64,000 nucleotides of DNA from Halorubrum salsamenti (GTDB lineage Archaea > Halobacteriota > Halobacteria > Halobacteriales > Haloferacaceae), in the NCBI RefSeq assembly GCF_007671685.1, contig NZ_VCNL01000005.1, positions 124,001 to 188,000 on the forward strand, given 5' to 3'. Below, in pieces: positions 51,604 to 60,195 of this stretch. The position numbers and the translations under genes are program-made. Numbering within the stretch: position 1 is the first letter of the stretch; every line of letters starts with the position of its first letter. The notes beneath the pieces were generated by a model that was not told the DNA's origin, made no database searches, and worked only from the letters and a program-made list of their open reading frames with translations.

Positions 51604-51756
51604 CCGGTCGATGAGAGATGCGAGGAACTCGTTAGCAACGTCGTACTCGACGCTATCGATCCGCGTGAATCGTTCGTACTTTCCCGGTTCGTCGAGGTCG
51701 GGGAGCTGGTCGTCGATGCCGTCCGCGTCGCCGCCGGTGCGCTCGGCGTCACTCAC
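51604..51756 (-). pseudogene. N-terminal remnant of a DUF5806-type gene
   Basis: From GTG 51756 the frame reads VSDAERTGGDADGIDDQLPD and then KYERFTRIDSVEYDVANEFL, which I recall as the beginning of the conserved haloarchaeal DUF5806 family. After NEFL the sequence passes into the IS6-like left end. The remaining two thirds of the gene are gone. The stretch 51757-52104 otherwise holds only AT-rich promoter-like sequence before cydA. Confidence 0.55.
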
Positions 51757-52104
51757 CGGGACCACCTGCGAGCGCGGAACTGCGAGCCGAACCGTCGCTG
51801 ATCGAGGACTGTGCCTTCCGGGACCCACCGCTGCGGTGGCGACCCGAACTGTCTTTACCGGAGAGGTAATTCGTACTCATGCCGTTTGCGCGGCAGGTCG
51901 GGGGCGTTCCTGCGCCCGCGGCCATTCCGAGACCAGTATCCTGCTCTCGTGGCCGACTTCCCGCCTTAGAGTTATCGTATACTGATACGGCGATTGAGGC
52001 GTACAAAAAGTCCGGTTCTAATAATAAAAAAACTGTTGTGGTGAATACTCCAAAGTGGGAACCGTGTGGCTACTCAAAAGCTATTGTGCCGTAGCGCAAG
52101 GTGA

Positions 52105-53553
52105 ATGGGTCCAATCACACTACTGGGTGCCGTTGATCCAGTATGGGTGGCGTTCCTCTCTCCGGAACTCGCGAGTCGGATGCAGTTCGGATGGACAATC
52201 TCCGTTCACATCATCTTCGCGTCCCTTTCGATCGGGCTCGCACCGTTTATTATCTACTTTACCTGGAAAGACGTGCGGACGAACGAGCAGCGGTATGCGC
52301 GATTGCGCTCGTTCTGGGTGAAGGTTTTCGGCGTCGGCTTCGTGATGGGTACAGTCACTGGGATTCCGATGAGCTTCCAGTTCGGTACGAACTTCCCACA
52401 GTTCGCCGAGGTGGCCGGTGAACTGATCGGCGGCCCGCTGGCCTTCGAAGCGAAGATGGCATTCTTCTTAGAGGCCGTCTTCCTCGGCGTGTTGCTGTAC
52501 GGCCGCGACCGCGTCAAGGATCGGACATACGTCATCTCGTCAGTACTCGTCGGCTTCGGCGCCTGGCTGTCGGGGTTCTGGATCTTGATCGTCAACGCGT
52601 GGATGCAGACCCCACGGGGCTACGAGATGGTCACTCGCAACGGGATGGAGGTCGCCAAACTAACCGACCCGTTCGCCGCGTTCCTCACCCCGCGAATGCC
52701 CTGGATGTACGTCCACATGATGAACGCGTCGGTGATCGCGGTCGCACTGCTGGTCGCGGGCGTCTCGGCGTACATCGTCTGGAAAAAGCCCGACACTGAA
52801 GCCTGGAACACCGCACTCAAGCTGGCTGTCGTACTCCTGATCATCTCCGCACCGTTCCAAGCAGTCCACGGCGATGCCTACGGCCGCCACGTCGAGGACA
52901 CCCAGCCACAGAAGTTTGCCGCGATGGAGGCCCACTACGAGACTGGACAGGCCGACCTGCACCTGCTCGCGTTTCCGAAGTCCCCCGATGCACTCACCGA
53001 CCCGCGAGCCGAGAACCTCGTCACCGTGAGCCTTCCCGCAGTCGGGTCGTTCCTCGCCAGTGGCGGGGACTTCGACGCCGAGGTTATCGGACTGAACGAG
53101 TACGATGAGAACCCCCCCGTAGCACTCGTGTTCTGGTCGTTCCGTTTCATGGTCGGACTCGGGTTCTTGTTTATCGGGCTGTCGCTGTGGGGCGGGTACC
53201 TCACGTACCGCGGGCGGCTGTCTGACAGCACACGCTACCTGAAGGCGATGATCGCTGCATCGCCGCTCGGCTACGCCGCGTTGCTCACCGGCTGGTACGT
53301 CACCGAGATCGGCCGCCAGCCGTGGGTCATCCAAGACGAACTCAGGACCAGCGAGGCAGTCTCCTCGACACTAACCGGGGCGGAGGCGACACTGACCCTG
53401 GTCGGGTTCGTCGTCGTCTACGTTGGGCTGGTTCTGACAGCCCTATACGTCCTGAAGTGGCTGGTCCGGGAAGAACTCCAAGCGCTCGGTGTCCGAGAGC
53501 CGAATGAAGGCCGCTGGCACGGTCCGATCCCGGGAGTGAGTGACGATGACTGA
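52105..53553 (+). CDS. cydA: cytochrome bd ubiquinol oxidase subunit I
   Basis: 482-aa membrane oxidase subunit that reduces O2 to water with quinol. The N-terminal helix FGWTISVHIIFASLSIGLAP carries a haem-ligand-type His. The Q-loop is short. The family signature GRQPWVIQ (TEIGRQPWVIQDELRT) is exact, and WMQTPRGYEM and HMMNASV are also family segments. Helps respiration at low oxygen, complementing nitrate respiration. ATG 52105 starts at the conserved region. The end overlaps cydB by 8 nt. No cydX or cydCD nearby. Confidence 0.95.
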   Translation: MGPITLLGAVDPVWVAFLSPELASRMQFGWTISVHIIFASLSIGLAPFIIYFTWKDVRTNEQRYARLRSFWVKVFGVGFVMGTVTGIPMSFQFGTNFPQFAEVAGELIGGPLAFEAKMAFFLEAVFLGVLLYGRDRVKDRTYVISSVLVGFGAWLSGFWILIVNAWMQTPRGYEMVTRNGMEVAKLTDPFAAFLTPRMPWMYVHMMNASVIAVALLVAGVSAYIVWKKPDTEAWNTALKLAVVLLIISAPFQAVHGDAYGRHVEDTQPQKFAAMEAHYETGQADLHLLAFPKSPDALTDPRAENLVTVSLPAVGSFLASGGDFDAEVIGLNEYDENPPVALVFWSFRFMVGLGFLFIGLSLWGGYLTYRGRLSDSTRYLKAMIAASPLGYAALLTGWYVTEIGRQPWVIQDELRTSEAVSSTLTGAEATLTLVGFVVVYVGLVLTALYVLKWLVREELQALGVREPNEGRWHGPIPGVSDDD

Positions 53554-54541
53554 CCCGTTGTTGCCCGTCGACGCCTACCTCGTCGAGTCGCTGCCGGAGA
53601 TCTGGTTCGGCGTCGTGCTGTTCGCACTGGGGATGTACGTCGTCCTCGACGGGTTCGATTTCGGCATCGGAATGCTGTACGCGACCCGGACGGACGAACA
53701 CGAGCGGGAGACGTTCCTGTCGGCGTTCGGCCCGGTCTGGGATGCCAACGAGGTGTGGGTCGTCGCCTTCGGGACGATGCTGCTGGCGGCGTTCCCGCGC
53801 GTGTACTCGCGCCTGCTGGCGGACAACTATATGCTCGCGCTCGGGTTCGTCGTCGCGTTGGTGTTCCGCGGCCTCGGTCCAGAACTCCGCGAGCAGCGCG
53901 ACGACGAGCGCTGGAAGCGCTACGCCGACTACGCCTTCATCGGGGGCAGCGTGTTCGCGCCACTGCTGTTCGGAATGCTCGCCGGCCGCTGGCTGTTCGG
54001 CGGGGCGACGCTACCGGTGGCGTTGACTGGCGTCGGCCTGGTCGCCGTCTCAGTCGTCACAGGCGCGGCGTTCCTCGCGGCCAAAACCGAGCCCAGCCTG
54101 GCGTCAGAATTGCGTACGTACGGCATCGGTGCGACACTGGCGTACCTTGGCGGTGTGGGCGTGCTGCTGGGAACTGTTGTCCTGACCGACGCGGGTGGCG
54201 CTGCCGACGCGGTGCTCTCGCTGCCCGTCGCTGCAGTCGTCGCTCTCTCGATCGCTGTCGGGCTGGGCGGGAGCGTACTGGCCAGACGCGGCCGGTACCG
54301 AGCCTGGCTCGCGAGCGCACTGGCACTGCCCACACTGTTGACGATTTTTGTCGCAACTCTGCTGTACCCGACGATTTATCCACCGACCGGTCTACTGGTT
54401 AGAGAAGCGGTCGTGTCGCCGCTGGCGCTGAACCTCGTGACCGTCCTTGGGTTCCCGGTCCTGCTGCTGGTACTGTGGTATTTCAAGTTCCTCTACGGAG
54501 TGTTTAGCGGCCCAATCGAGGATGAGGGCTACGGGGGGTAA
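53546..54541 (+). CDS. cydB: cytochrome bd oxidase subunit II
   Basis: 331-aa integral membrane partner of CydA, with about eight to nine spans. Recognisable segments are PEIWFGVVLFALGMYVVLDG followed by FDFGIGML, then FGPVWDANEVWVVAFGTMLL and FPRVYS, all characteristic of CydB. ATG 53546 lies inside the cydA end; GTG 53540 is an alternative. Downstream of the stop the DNA has no gene up to the right inverted repeat. Confidence 0.94.
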   Translation: MTDPLLPVDAYLVESLPEIWFGVVLFALGMYVVLDGFDFGIGMLYATRTDEHERETFLSAFGPVWDANEVWVVAFGTMLLAAFPRVYSRLLADNYMLALGFVVALVFRGLGPELREQRDDERWKRYADYAFIGGSVFAPLLFGMLAGRWLFGGATLPVALTGVGLVAVSVVTGAAFLAAKTEPSLASELRTYGIGATLAYLGGVGVLLGTVVLTDAGGAADAVLSLPVAAVVALSIAVGLGGSVLARRGRYRAWLASALALPTLLTIFVATLLYPTIYPPTGLLVREAVVSPLALNLVTVLGFPVLLLVLWYFKFLYGVFSGPIEDEGYGG

Positions 54542-55138
54542 CCCCACCAACCTCTCGTCGTTCCATTCTCCGCTCAGTACTGGTGACTCTCCGATCAGGG
54601 ATGTGTACGATATGATGGAATCACATCCTCGCGATAGTGTATCACTCTCGGTGTCACACATCACCAGTGCCGGCAACTGGAACGCGACAGAGCATATCGG
54701 CTTCGGACTGCCGAGGACCGCATTATGTCGCAGTTTGTCGAGCAGACACTCTAGCTGGGGCCATCGAAGAAAGATAGTTCCAGATGCAGTGAGAACGCCG
54801 GTCTCAACTTCTGGAAGGAATTATCGAATCCACGGCTTCGTGGTCTTGTCTTGGGGTTCTTGGGAATACTTGGGTTACTCATTCACTTGGGTCTTGTACA
54901 GCGGTGGACCTGACACTTACCAATCCTCGAAACCCACGCTACTGCTAATTCGCTATCTGCTTCACCTGTATTGACCGCAACCGGATCAGAATGAATCACT
55001 TGCTGAGGATTTCAACAGAGCCGCCTAATGCTATTTCTCGGCGTTCGGATCTGAATATCGAGCGCGTATCTCGCACAGAATTTACTACGTATTCAACTAG
55101 ATCAGAGAGGTTAACAAACTAATTTTTGGCCGATTTAG
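54542..55138. other. gene-free DNA after cydB with relic coding and an inverted-repeat end
   Basis: 54820-54945 (plus) reads LNFWKELSNPRLRGLVLGFL and then GILGLLIHLGLVQRWT, a start-less C-terminal membrane anchor. The right IS6-like end sits at 55005-55022. Nothing else convincing. 55023-55138 is AT-rich and lies beyond the element, next to the convergent kinase gene end. Confidence 0.4.
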
Positions 55139-56530
55139 TCAGGCATCGCACTCGGTGAACGTGACTCCGCTGATCTCGAAACGGGTCCCGCCATCCTCGC
55201 TCTCGGTAACCGAGATAGTCCAGTCGTGCATCTCGACGAGACTCTTGACGATGTGCAGCCCGTATCCCGTGCCGTTCTCGCTCGTCGAATACCCCGCTTC
55301 GAAAATGAGGTCTCGGTCGGAAGCGGGAATGCCAGAGCCGTCGTCTTCGACGTAGAACCCGGCTTCGCCCAGCGTACCGACGCGAATCGACGTGGCGTCT
55401 CCGTGATCGAGGGCATTCCAGTACAAGTTCTCGAATATCCGTCGGAGTTGACTTGAGTATGCTGCGAACTCGGCATCGTCCCGAACGGCAAGTTGCGCGT
55501 CTCCGCCGTCGACGGTCTCCCACACCCTCGTCGCGCTCTCGTGGAGTGACACCATCGATTGGTCTCGTTCCTCCTCGCGCGCGAGCTGCAGGAGATCGTC
55601 GATGAGGTTTCGCATGCGATTGTGGGCCGTCGCTACCTGGTCGAGATGAGAGAAATCGCCGGTCTCCTGAGCCAACTGGAGGTGGCCTTCGGCGACCGAC
55701 AGCGGATTCCGGAAGTCGTGGGACACCGTGTTGGCGAACGACTCCAGAATCTGGTTGCGGCGTGTGAGCTGCTCTTCATGTTGCTTCTCCTCGCTGATGT
55801 CACGGGAGTGGACGACCAGCCCCTCGTCGACGGGATAGGCCCGGATTTCAACCCAGTAGTCGTGTGGCTCGTAGTACAGATCGCACTCGACGGACTCTCT
55901 ATCCGTCATCGCCTTCCGTAGAGTGTCGTGAAGGTCGGTCTGAGTCCCCCGTGGAAACACCTCCCGGAATTGGGTGCCGAGGACCTCCTCCGAGTCGTAG
56001 CCAGTTCGGACCGTCATCTCTTCGTTCCAGTAGAGTATCGTCCAGTCGTGTGAGAGTATGTAGAGCCCATCTGTCTGTTCGTAGAACGCGAGCAGCCGGT
56101 CGTTGGCAACCCGGGCCCGGCGTTCGGACCGACGGTGGGCAACACTCTGTTTGACTTGAGTGGCGAGGAGTTGGAACACTTCGGGGCCACCCTTCTTCAC
56201 GTAGGCGTTCGCGCCAGCGGTTGTCGCCTCTGAGGCGATCTCCTCGCTTCCCTCTCCGGTGAAGAGGATAAACGGGAGGTTCGGATAGTTCTCGCGCACA
56301 CGCTGTAGGAGTTCGATCCCATGTGGTTCGGGCATCCGATAGTCGCTGATGACACAGTCGATGGAATCGCTCGATAGGTAGTCGAGTGCTGCTCCCGAAT
56401 TTTGTTCTCCGATGACGGTGATACGGTCGTCGATACTTTCCAGCATGCCTTGGGATAGTCCGTACCACTCGGGTTCGTCATCGACATGCAACACACGAAT
56501 CTCGTCGCTTTCGTCGGGTGATGCATTCAT
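55139..56530 (-). CDS. receiver-PAS-histidine kinase (haloarchaeal hybrid sensor)
   Basis: 463-aa signalling protein with domains in the order receiver, PAS, kinase. The receiver (about 10-125) has RVLHVDDEPEW and the phospho-acceptor Asp in VISDYRMPEPHG, with the Lys in NAYVKKGG. The PAS domain (about 150-265) follows a short coiled linker. The HisKA H-box is SHDFRNPLSVAEGHL. The ATPase has N box NLYWNALDHG, G1 DDGSGIP and G2 GTGYGLHIVKSLVE. No membrane segments, so a cytoplasmic sensor. ATG 56530 overlaps the peroxiredoxin stop (TGATG), linking it to redox input. Confidence 0.92.
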   Translation of the reverse strand: MNASPDESDEIRVLHVDDEPEWYGLSQGMLESIDDRITVIGEQNSGAALDYLSSDSIDCVISDYRMPEPHGIELLQRVRENYPNLPFILFTGEGSEEIASEATTAGANAYVKKGGPEVFQLLATQVKQSVAHRRSERRARVANDRLLAFYEQTDGLYILSHDWTILYWNEEMTVRTGYDSEEVLGTQFREVFPRGTQTDLHDTLRKAMTDRESVECDLYYEPHDYWVEIRAYPVDEGLVVHSRDISEEKQHEEQLTRRNQILESFANTVSHDFRNPLSVAEGHLQLAQETGDFSHLDQVATAHNRMRNLIDDLLQLAREEERDQSMVSLHESATRVWETVDGGDAQLAVRDDAEFAAYSSQLRRIFENLYWNALDHGDATSIRVGTLGEAGFYVEDDGSGIPASDRDLIFEAGYSTSENGTGYGLHIVKSLVEMHDWTISVTESEDGGTRFEISGVTFTECDA

Positions 56531-57054
56531 CACAACCACCCGATCGCGTCATGGATCTCGTCGAGTGTGGGTTGTTCGTTAGCGTCATCAGTCACCCACC
56601 GGTACCGAATCGTACGCGAGTCATCGAGTGCGAACACCGCCCGTTTGCAGACGGCAGGGTGGTGCTCCCAGTAGTCGTACTTGACGCCGAAGGCCGCAGC
56701 CATACTCGCCAGCCGGTCGGTCAACAAGGGAAACTGCAACTCGTATTCGTTTCTGAACTGCTTATGAGAGTGTGCGCTATCAACCGACACGCCGACGACA
56801 TCGACATTTTTGGTGACCGTCAACCACTCGGCGTCCCGAAAGCCACAGAGTTGTTGGGTGCAGACTGGACTGAAGTCGAACGGATAGAACGACAGCACGA
56901 GTGTACCCTCGTCAGTAAATTCTGAGAGCCGGAACGTGTCGATGCCGTCGTCTCCAACACCGGGCAGGTCGAAGTCGGACACCTGTTCTCCAACTGGTTT
57001 TGGCGTCGTGACCCCCTTATCGCCCCCGTCGGGAGGTGGATAGTTTGTATCCAT
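56530..57054 (-). CDS. redoxin/peroxiredoxin coupled to a sensor kinase
   Basis: 174-aa AhpC/TSA-type peroxiredoxin. The active site is FYPFDFSPVCTQQLCGFRD, again Cys-x4-Cys, with a further Cys in HHPAVCKRAVFAL. It is homologous to the protein at 1683-2198. Start ATG 57054. Translationally coupled with the receiver-PAS-kinase gene, so its redox state might be read by the kinase (inference). Between its start and 57263 the DNA holds only an unassigned relic. Confidence 0.88.
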   Translation of the reverse strand: MDTNYPPPDGGDKGVTTPKPVGEQVSDFDLPGVGDDGIDTFRLSEFTDEGTLVLSFYPFDFSPVCTQQLCGFRDAEWLTVTKNVDVVGVSVDSAHSHKQFRNEYELQFPLLTDRLASMAAAFGVKYDYWEHHPAVCKRAVFALDDSRTIRYRWVTDDANEQPTLDEIHDAIGWL

Positions 57055-57079
57055 ACTGGGAAGCCTCCGAATACGGCGT

Positions 57080-57263
57080 TCAATTTTTGATTATCCGGGT
57101 AACATAAACCCCATGAGTATCCAGCATGTCCTGGCTGTAGGAATATTCAAAATAGAGATGGTAGCACCCATCGATACTCCTAGTAATAACCCATCTGAAT
57201 AGTGAGGTTTCAGCAAGGCTCAGTTGCTGATTGCTCGTCGTGATTTTGCTGAATACTCCCTCT
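57080..57263 (-). other. unassigned coding relic
   Basis: A start-less minus frame reads SLAETSLFRWVITRSIDGCY followed by HLYFEYSYSQDMLDTHG and ends at TAA 57080. Composition looks protein-like but I recognise no family. It is cut by the left IS6-like end at 57264. Confidence 0.35.
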
Positions 57264-57923
57264 GGCTCTGTTGAAATCCTATTCTTCAGACACATTATCG
57301 TCTGGAGCAGCCGGTCGCTGAAGAGTACGTACTTGGCCGAGCAACTAACAATACGGTAGGCAAACAACAGGTATGGAACACATCGACGGTGGTCGGGTCC
57401 GGAGGTACCTCTTCGGTAACCGTCTCCCTCGTTGGACCGTTATCGGTTTTGTTGTCGGCCTCTTGGGTCTCGCGTCTGTCGCGTTTCTCCTCGGTGTGGG
57501 TGTTCGCCTCTATGATTTCTGGGGCTGGCTTGTGATCGTTCCGGGAACTGCCGTCATTGCGGGGTTCCTCGGTGCGGGCTTAGTCCCAACCGTCGGTACA
57601 CTGTGGATGATTAGCCTCTGGGGGTACGCCTTTCCACCACTTGTCGGTTATCTCTCTGGTGAGTGGATGGGGGCAGGCCGGTACACCTCGCCGAGAATGC
57701 TGGGGTTCGCATACGGGTCTGCCCGCGCCGAATTACTCGGGGGACTCGAAACAAGTGTTAATTTTGGGTTGGCGCTTGCGGTCATCGTCGGAACGACCGG
57801 CTACGCTGCGGGGTCCGTCATCCGATGGATGGCGACGCGCGTACGGTCGGCTTGATTACTGAACAGCCAGTATTGACCACACCGGAGCAGAATATCTCAC
57901 TTGTTGAGGATTACAACAGAGCC
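57264..57923. mobile_element. IS6-like ends enclosing a membrane-protein gene
   Basis: Left end GGCTCTGTTGAAATCCTA (57264-57281), with about 60 bp matching the 51557 end. Right end GAGGATTACAACAGAGCC (57906-57923), with about 50 bp matching the 55005 end. A second right-type end GAGTATTTCAACAGAGCC lies at 57962-57979. The 660-bp span is about the length of an IS6 element, but a 160-aa membrane-protein gene occupies the transposase position. No target duplication is evident. Confidence 0.5.
57373..57855 (+). CDS. four-span membrane protein, unknown
   Basis: 160-aa protein with a basic N-terminus (MEHIDGGRVRRYLFGNRLPR) and about four hydrophobic segments (WTVIGFVVGLLGLASVAFLL; LVIVPGTAVIAGFLGAG; TVGTLWMISLWGYAFPPLVG; FGLALAVIVGTTGYAAG). 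No family recognised, no Cys/His motif. It lies between IS6-like ends as apparent cargo. Start ATG 57373, directly after an AT-rich stretch. Confidence 0.65.
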   Translation: MEHIDGGRVRRYLFGNRLPRWTVIGFVVGLLGLASVAFLLGVGVRLYDFWGWLVIVPGTAVIAGFLGAGLVPTVGTLWMISLWGYAFPPLVGYLSGEWMGAGRYTSPRMLGFAYGSARAELLGGLETSVNFGLALAVIVGTTGYAAGSVIRWMATRVRSA

Positions 57924-57987
57924 TACCGCCTGTATTTAGCAATCAGTACGTATCAATCTCTGAGTATTTCAACAGAGCCCCGCGTTC

Positions 57988-58113
57988 TTATTCTCCAAGG
58001 ACACGGGCGATAGCTCCCATGATAACGAGTATCCCACCGAGAATGAACGTTCCCGGAATTGGGAGGACGAATACGATCACGCCCACAATCAGGATTATTG
58101 ATGATTTACGCAT
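57988..58113 (-). CDS. 41-aa two-segment membrane peptide
   Basis: MRKSSIILIVGVIVFVLPIP followed by GTFILGGILVIMGAIARVLG: two short hydrophobic segments with a Pro-Gly turn, typical of small haloarchaeal membrane proteins sometimes labelled transporter. ATG 58113 is preferred to a longer form with a non-native N-terminus. The stop lies 9 bp from an IS6-like end. Function unknown. Confidence 0.6.
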   Translation of the reverse strand: MRKSSIILIVGVIVFVLPIPGTFILGGILVIMGAIARVLGE

Positions 58114-58549
58114 GAGGTTCCATTTTATTCTCTCGGTGGTTAACCATTGGGCCTGTTCCAGGGAAATACTCAAAGCCGGTTTCCGGAAACTCGACGCGAT
58201 AGGGGATTGTATATACTACGGTTAGAACCAAATGGAACTGTCGCTCAAGAGTGTGAAAGTGAACCCGCCCTGCTACGGTGTGTCGAAAGAGTTGTGTTTG
58301 CGGGTTTGACGCGCAAGGTGACCACAACGGTAGACACCGGCAGCGGCGGGCTCTACATGGGAGGAGTCACCGCCGGATAAAGAGGATTGTGGTCACACCA
58401 TACGAGCGCGGCACAGTCGGAATGGGAACGGAGGATATGGGTCACAACCGTGTAGCGCTTTCACATCCGCAGTAGAAATGAAGGTGGGTGTGCGTTTTTG
58501 ATCGATATAACATAAAAGATTATTATGACATCTATGTAAGATGTAGCAT
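58114..58549. other. intergenic region without clear gene
   Basis: No protein-like frame with a credible start was found. 58510-58545 is AT-rich (ATAACATAAAAGATTATTAT), probably the promoter of the HTH gene that follows. Confidence 0.5.
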
Positions 58550-58927
58550 ATGTTGGGGTACATCCCTAACGCAGAGGAGGCGGATCGAGTACTTATTGCG
58601 TTATCGGATGGCTTCCGCCGCCGATTGTTGTTTAAATTATATGCGGAAACGGACGCAGGAGTGGCATCTGTTAGTTATACCGATATCGACCACTACCGGG
58701 CTGATCGAGGTCGTAAACAACTATATCACATCCACCCCCCCAAACTCGAAGAATTGGGATATATCGATTGGAACGAATCCGAAAAGACGGTCCAGAAGGG
58801 CCCCAGCTGGACCAAAGTCGAGCCGGTTTTGAACCTCATTTACACACACATGAATGAACTCCCGCCGTTTCTCCAAGAGACGCCCTCCGAGAGCGACGAG
58901 ACCAACTGTGAATTCCGCTCGTACTGA
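58550..58927 (+). CDS. DUF7344-type winged-helix protein
   Basis: 125-aa protein with the haloarchaeal DUF7344 pattern: VLIALSDGFRRRLLFKLYAE at the N-terminus, the middle HIHPPKLEELGYIDWNES as recognition region and wing, then TVQKGPSWTKVEPVLNLI and an acidic tail. Presumed DNA-binding regulator. Start ATG 58550, with the AT-rich promoter immediately upstream. Ends 38 bp before an IS6-type element. Confidence 0.8.
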   Translation: MLGYIPNAEEADRVLIALSDGFRRRLLFKLYAETDAGVASVSYTDIDHYRADRGRKQLYHIHPPKLEELGYIDWNESEKTVQKGPSWTKVEPVLNLIYTHMNELPPFLQETPSESDETNCEFRSY

Positions 58928-58965
58928 CCGCGCCCGGTCGGGGCGTACCGCCTTTTGAAATTTGG

Positions 58966-59667
58966 GGCTCTGTTGAAGGTCGCGTTAAGTTAGAGAATGA
59001 GGCGGACGATTTCTGAGTGTCTATGCCAGAATTCGACCGCCTCAGCGAACGTATCACGTGGATCAACTTGTCGTTTGTGGAGCGAGATCGAACGCCGCGC
59101 TGGGCGATTGAAGTAGGTATCCGCTGTCACTTGGCCGGTATGTCACTACGTGAGGTAAGTAAGCATCTTGAACTGTTTGGGATCAAGCGGAGTCACGTTG
59201 CGATCCATAACTGGGTTCATAAAGCTGATCTACAGCCGATCTCAACCGTCTCCGAGGATCAACTCGCGGTTGACGAAAAGATGATCCGCCTCCACGGCCA
59301 GAAGTTCTGGCTGTACGCGCAGTTGATCCGTATACGAACGAAATCCTTCACGTGAGTCTCTATCCGACCGCAAATAAACAGACGACGCGATGGTTTTTAA
59401 CCGAGCTACACCGGCGCTATCAGCTCGATACCGTGGAATTTCTCGTCGATGACGCAGACTATCTCAGATCAGTTCTCGCTGAAGACGGCTATCGATTTCG
59501 AGTGATTCGCCATGGAAATCGGAATGCCATTGAACGTGTCTTTTGGGAAATAGAACGACGAACATCATCGTTTGCGAATAGTTTTAGCAATGTCGCGCTA
59601 GAGACAGCTCAAAATTGGCTCGAAGCCATCGCCGTCTACCACAATTCACGTCAAACTTAACGCGACC
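58966..59667 (+). mobile_element. IS6-family insertion sequence, inactivated, right tip missing
   Basis: Left end GGCTCTGTTGAAGGTCGCG continues as TTAAGTTAG. The right side carries the inverted AACTTAACGCGACC (59654-59667), but the outer 12 bp (TTCAACAGAGCC) are absent, so the tip is deleted at the junction with a host gene. One frameshifted transposase inside. The first 12 bp of the left end equal those of the other relic ends in 49.8-58 kb. Confidence 0.85.
59023..59660 (+). pseudogene. IS6-family transposase, frameshifted
   Basis: First frame: MPEFDRLSERITWINLSFVE to LAVDEKMIRLHGQKFWLYA (first catalytic Asp in VDEK). At about 59315 one base is missing. The next frame resumes VDPYTNEILHVSLYPTANKQ, then EFLVDDADYLRSVL (second Asp) and AIERVFWEIERRTSSF (Glu). 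All DDE positions survive in two frames, so it is a recently broken transposase. Confidence 0.9.
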
Positions 59668-60195
59668 GCCCAAGACCGGGATCAAATCAAGGATTGCGAA
59701 TCCGACGAGACCGACCACGAGCGCCAACCACCGATCGTCCCGTCCGGCCCGCCGGAGAACCCACGCACCGACGGCGTACTGGCCGTAGACGACTCCAACC
59801 CAAATCGCGAGCCCGAACGCGATTGCGCCGAAGATGGCAAGCGGAATGCCGATGATCGTGATGGCGACCAGCGCCAGGAGAATCGGGCCTCCGACGAGCG
59901 CCAGCAATCCAACACCGCCGGTTTTCGCTGGCTCGTCAGACACACGCCCCGCAAGCCTCGCCGAGAAGGCCGGGAAGACGACGAGCAAAATCGCTCCGAG
60001 CAGGAGATTTGCGAAGAGGCTGTATCCCCATGTCAACCAGCTGGGGAGCGTGAAGGTACCGACGTCGCCTCGGAGGTTTGGATCCTCAACGACGCCGCCC
60101 GCGACCGTCTCAGTCGTCACCACAAATCGTGCTGCAGGCTGCCGTGAGAAGTCACTCTCTGCCGCGGCGTCGGGATCGACTCGACGGTCGCTCAC
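59584..60195 (-). CDS. membrane protein of the bactofilin/polymer-forming-associated type, 3' end truncated by IS6
   Basis: Native sequence from GTG 60195 to about 59668: a soluble start (FVVTTETVAGGVVEDPNLRG), then about four membrane spans (GYSLFANLLLGAILLVVFPA; LLALVGGPILLALVAITIIG; IFGAIAFGLAIWVGVVYGQY; LALVVGLVGFAILDLIPVLG). It then runs into IS sequence, adding about 28 foreign residues (GRVKFDVNCGRRR...). The last span of the family is probably lost. GTG follows the UspA stop without a gap, so the two were cotranscribed. Function unknown. Confidence 0.65.
   Translation of the reverse strand: MSDRRVDPDAAAESDFSRQPAARFVVTTETVAGGVVEDPNLRGDVGTFTLPSWLTWGYSLFANLLLGAILLVVFPAFSARLAGRVSDEPAKTGGVGLLALVGGPILLALVAITIIGIPLAIFGAIAFGLAIWVGVVYGQYAVGAWVLRRAGRDDRWLALVVGLVGFAILDLIPVLGGRVKFDVNCGRRRWLRANFELSLARHC

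Larger units (their letters stand above)
51557..55022. mobile_element. cydAB segment bounded by perfect 18-bp inverted repeats
   Basis: Left GGCTCTGTTGAAATCCTC (51557-51574) and right GAGGATTTCAACAGAGCC (55005-55022) are exact inverted copies. GCCT stands directly outside both (51553-51556 and 55023-55026), a possible 4-bp target duplication. Subterminal sequence beyond the 18 bp also matches the ends of the 57264-57923 element (left about 60 bp, right about 50 bp). No transposase lies inside; the contents are a DUF5806 remnant, cydA, cydB and unassigned DNA. Either a transposon-like cassette or two independent relic ends. Confidence 0.55.

Noticed and set aside
58966-59667. Active IS6 element
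   Set aside because: The transposase has a one-base frameshift at about 59315 and the right tip lacks its outer 12 bp.
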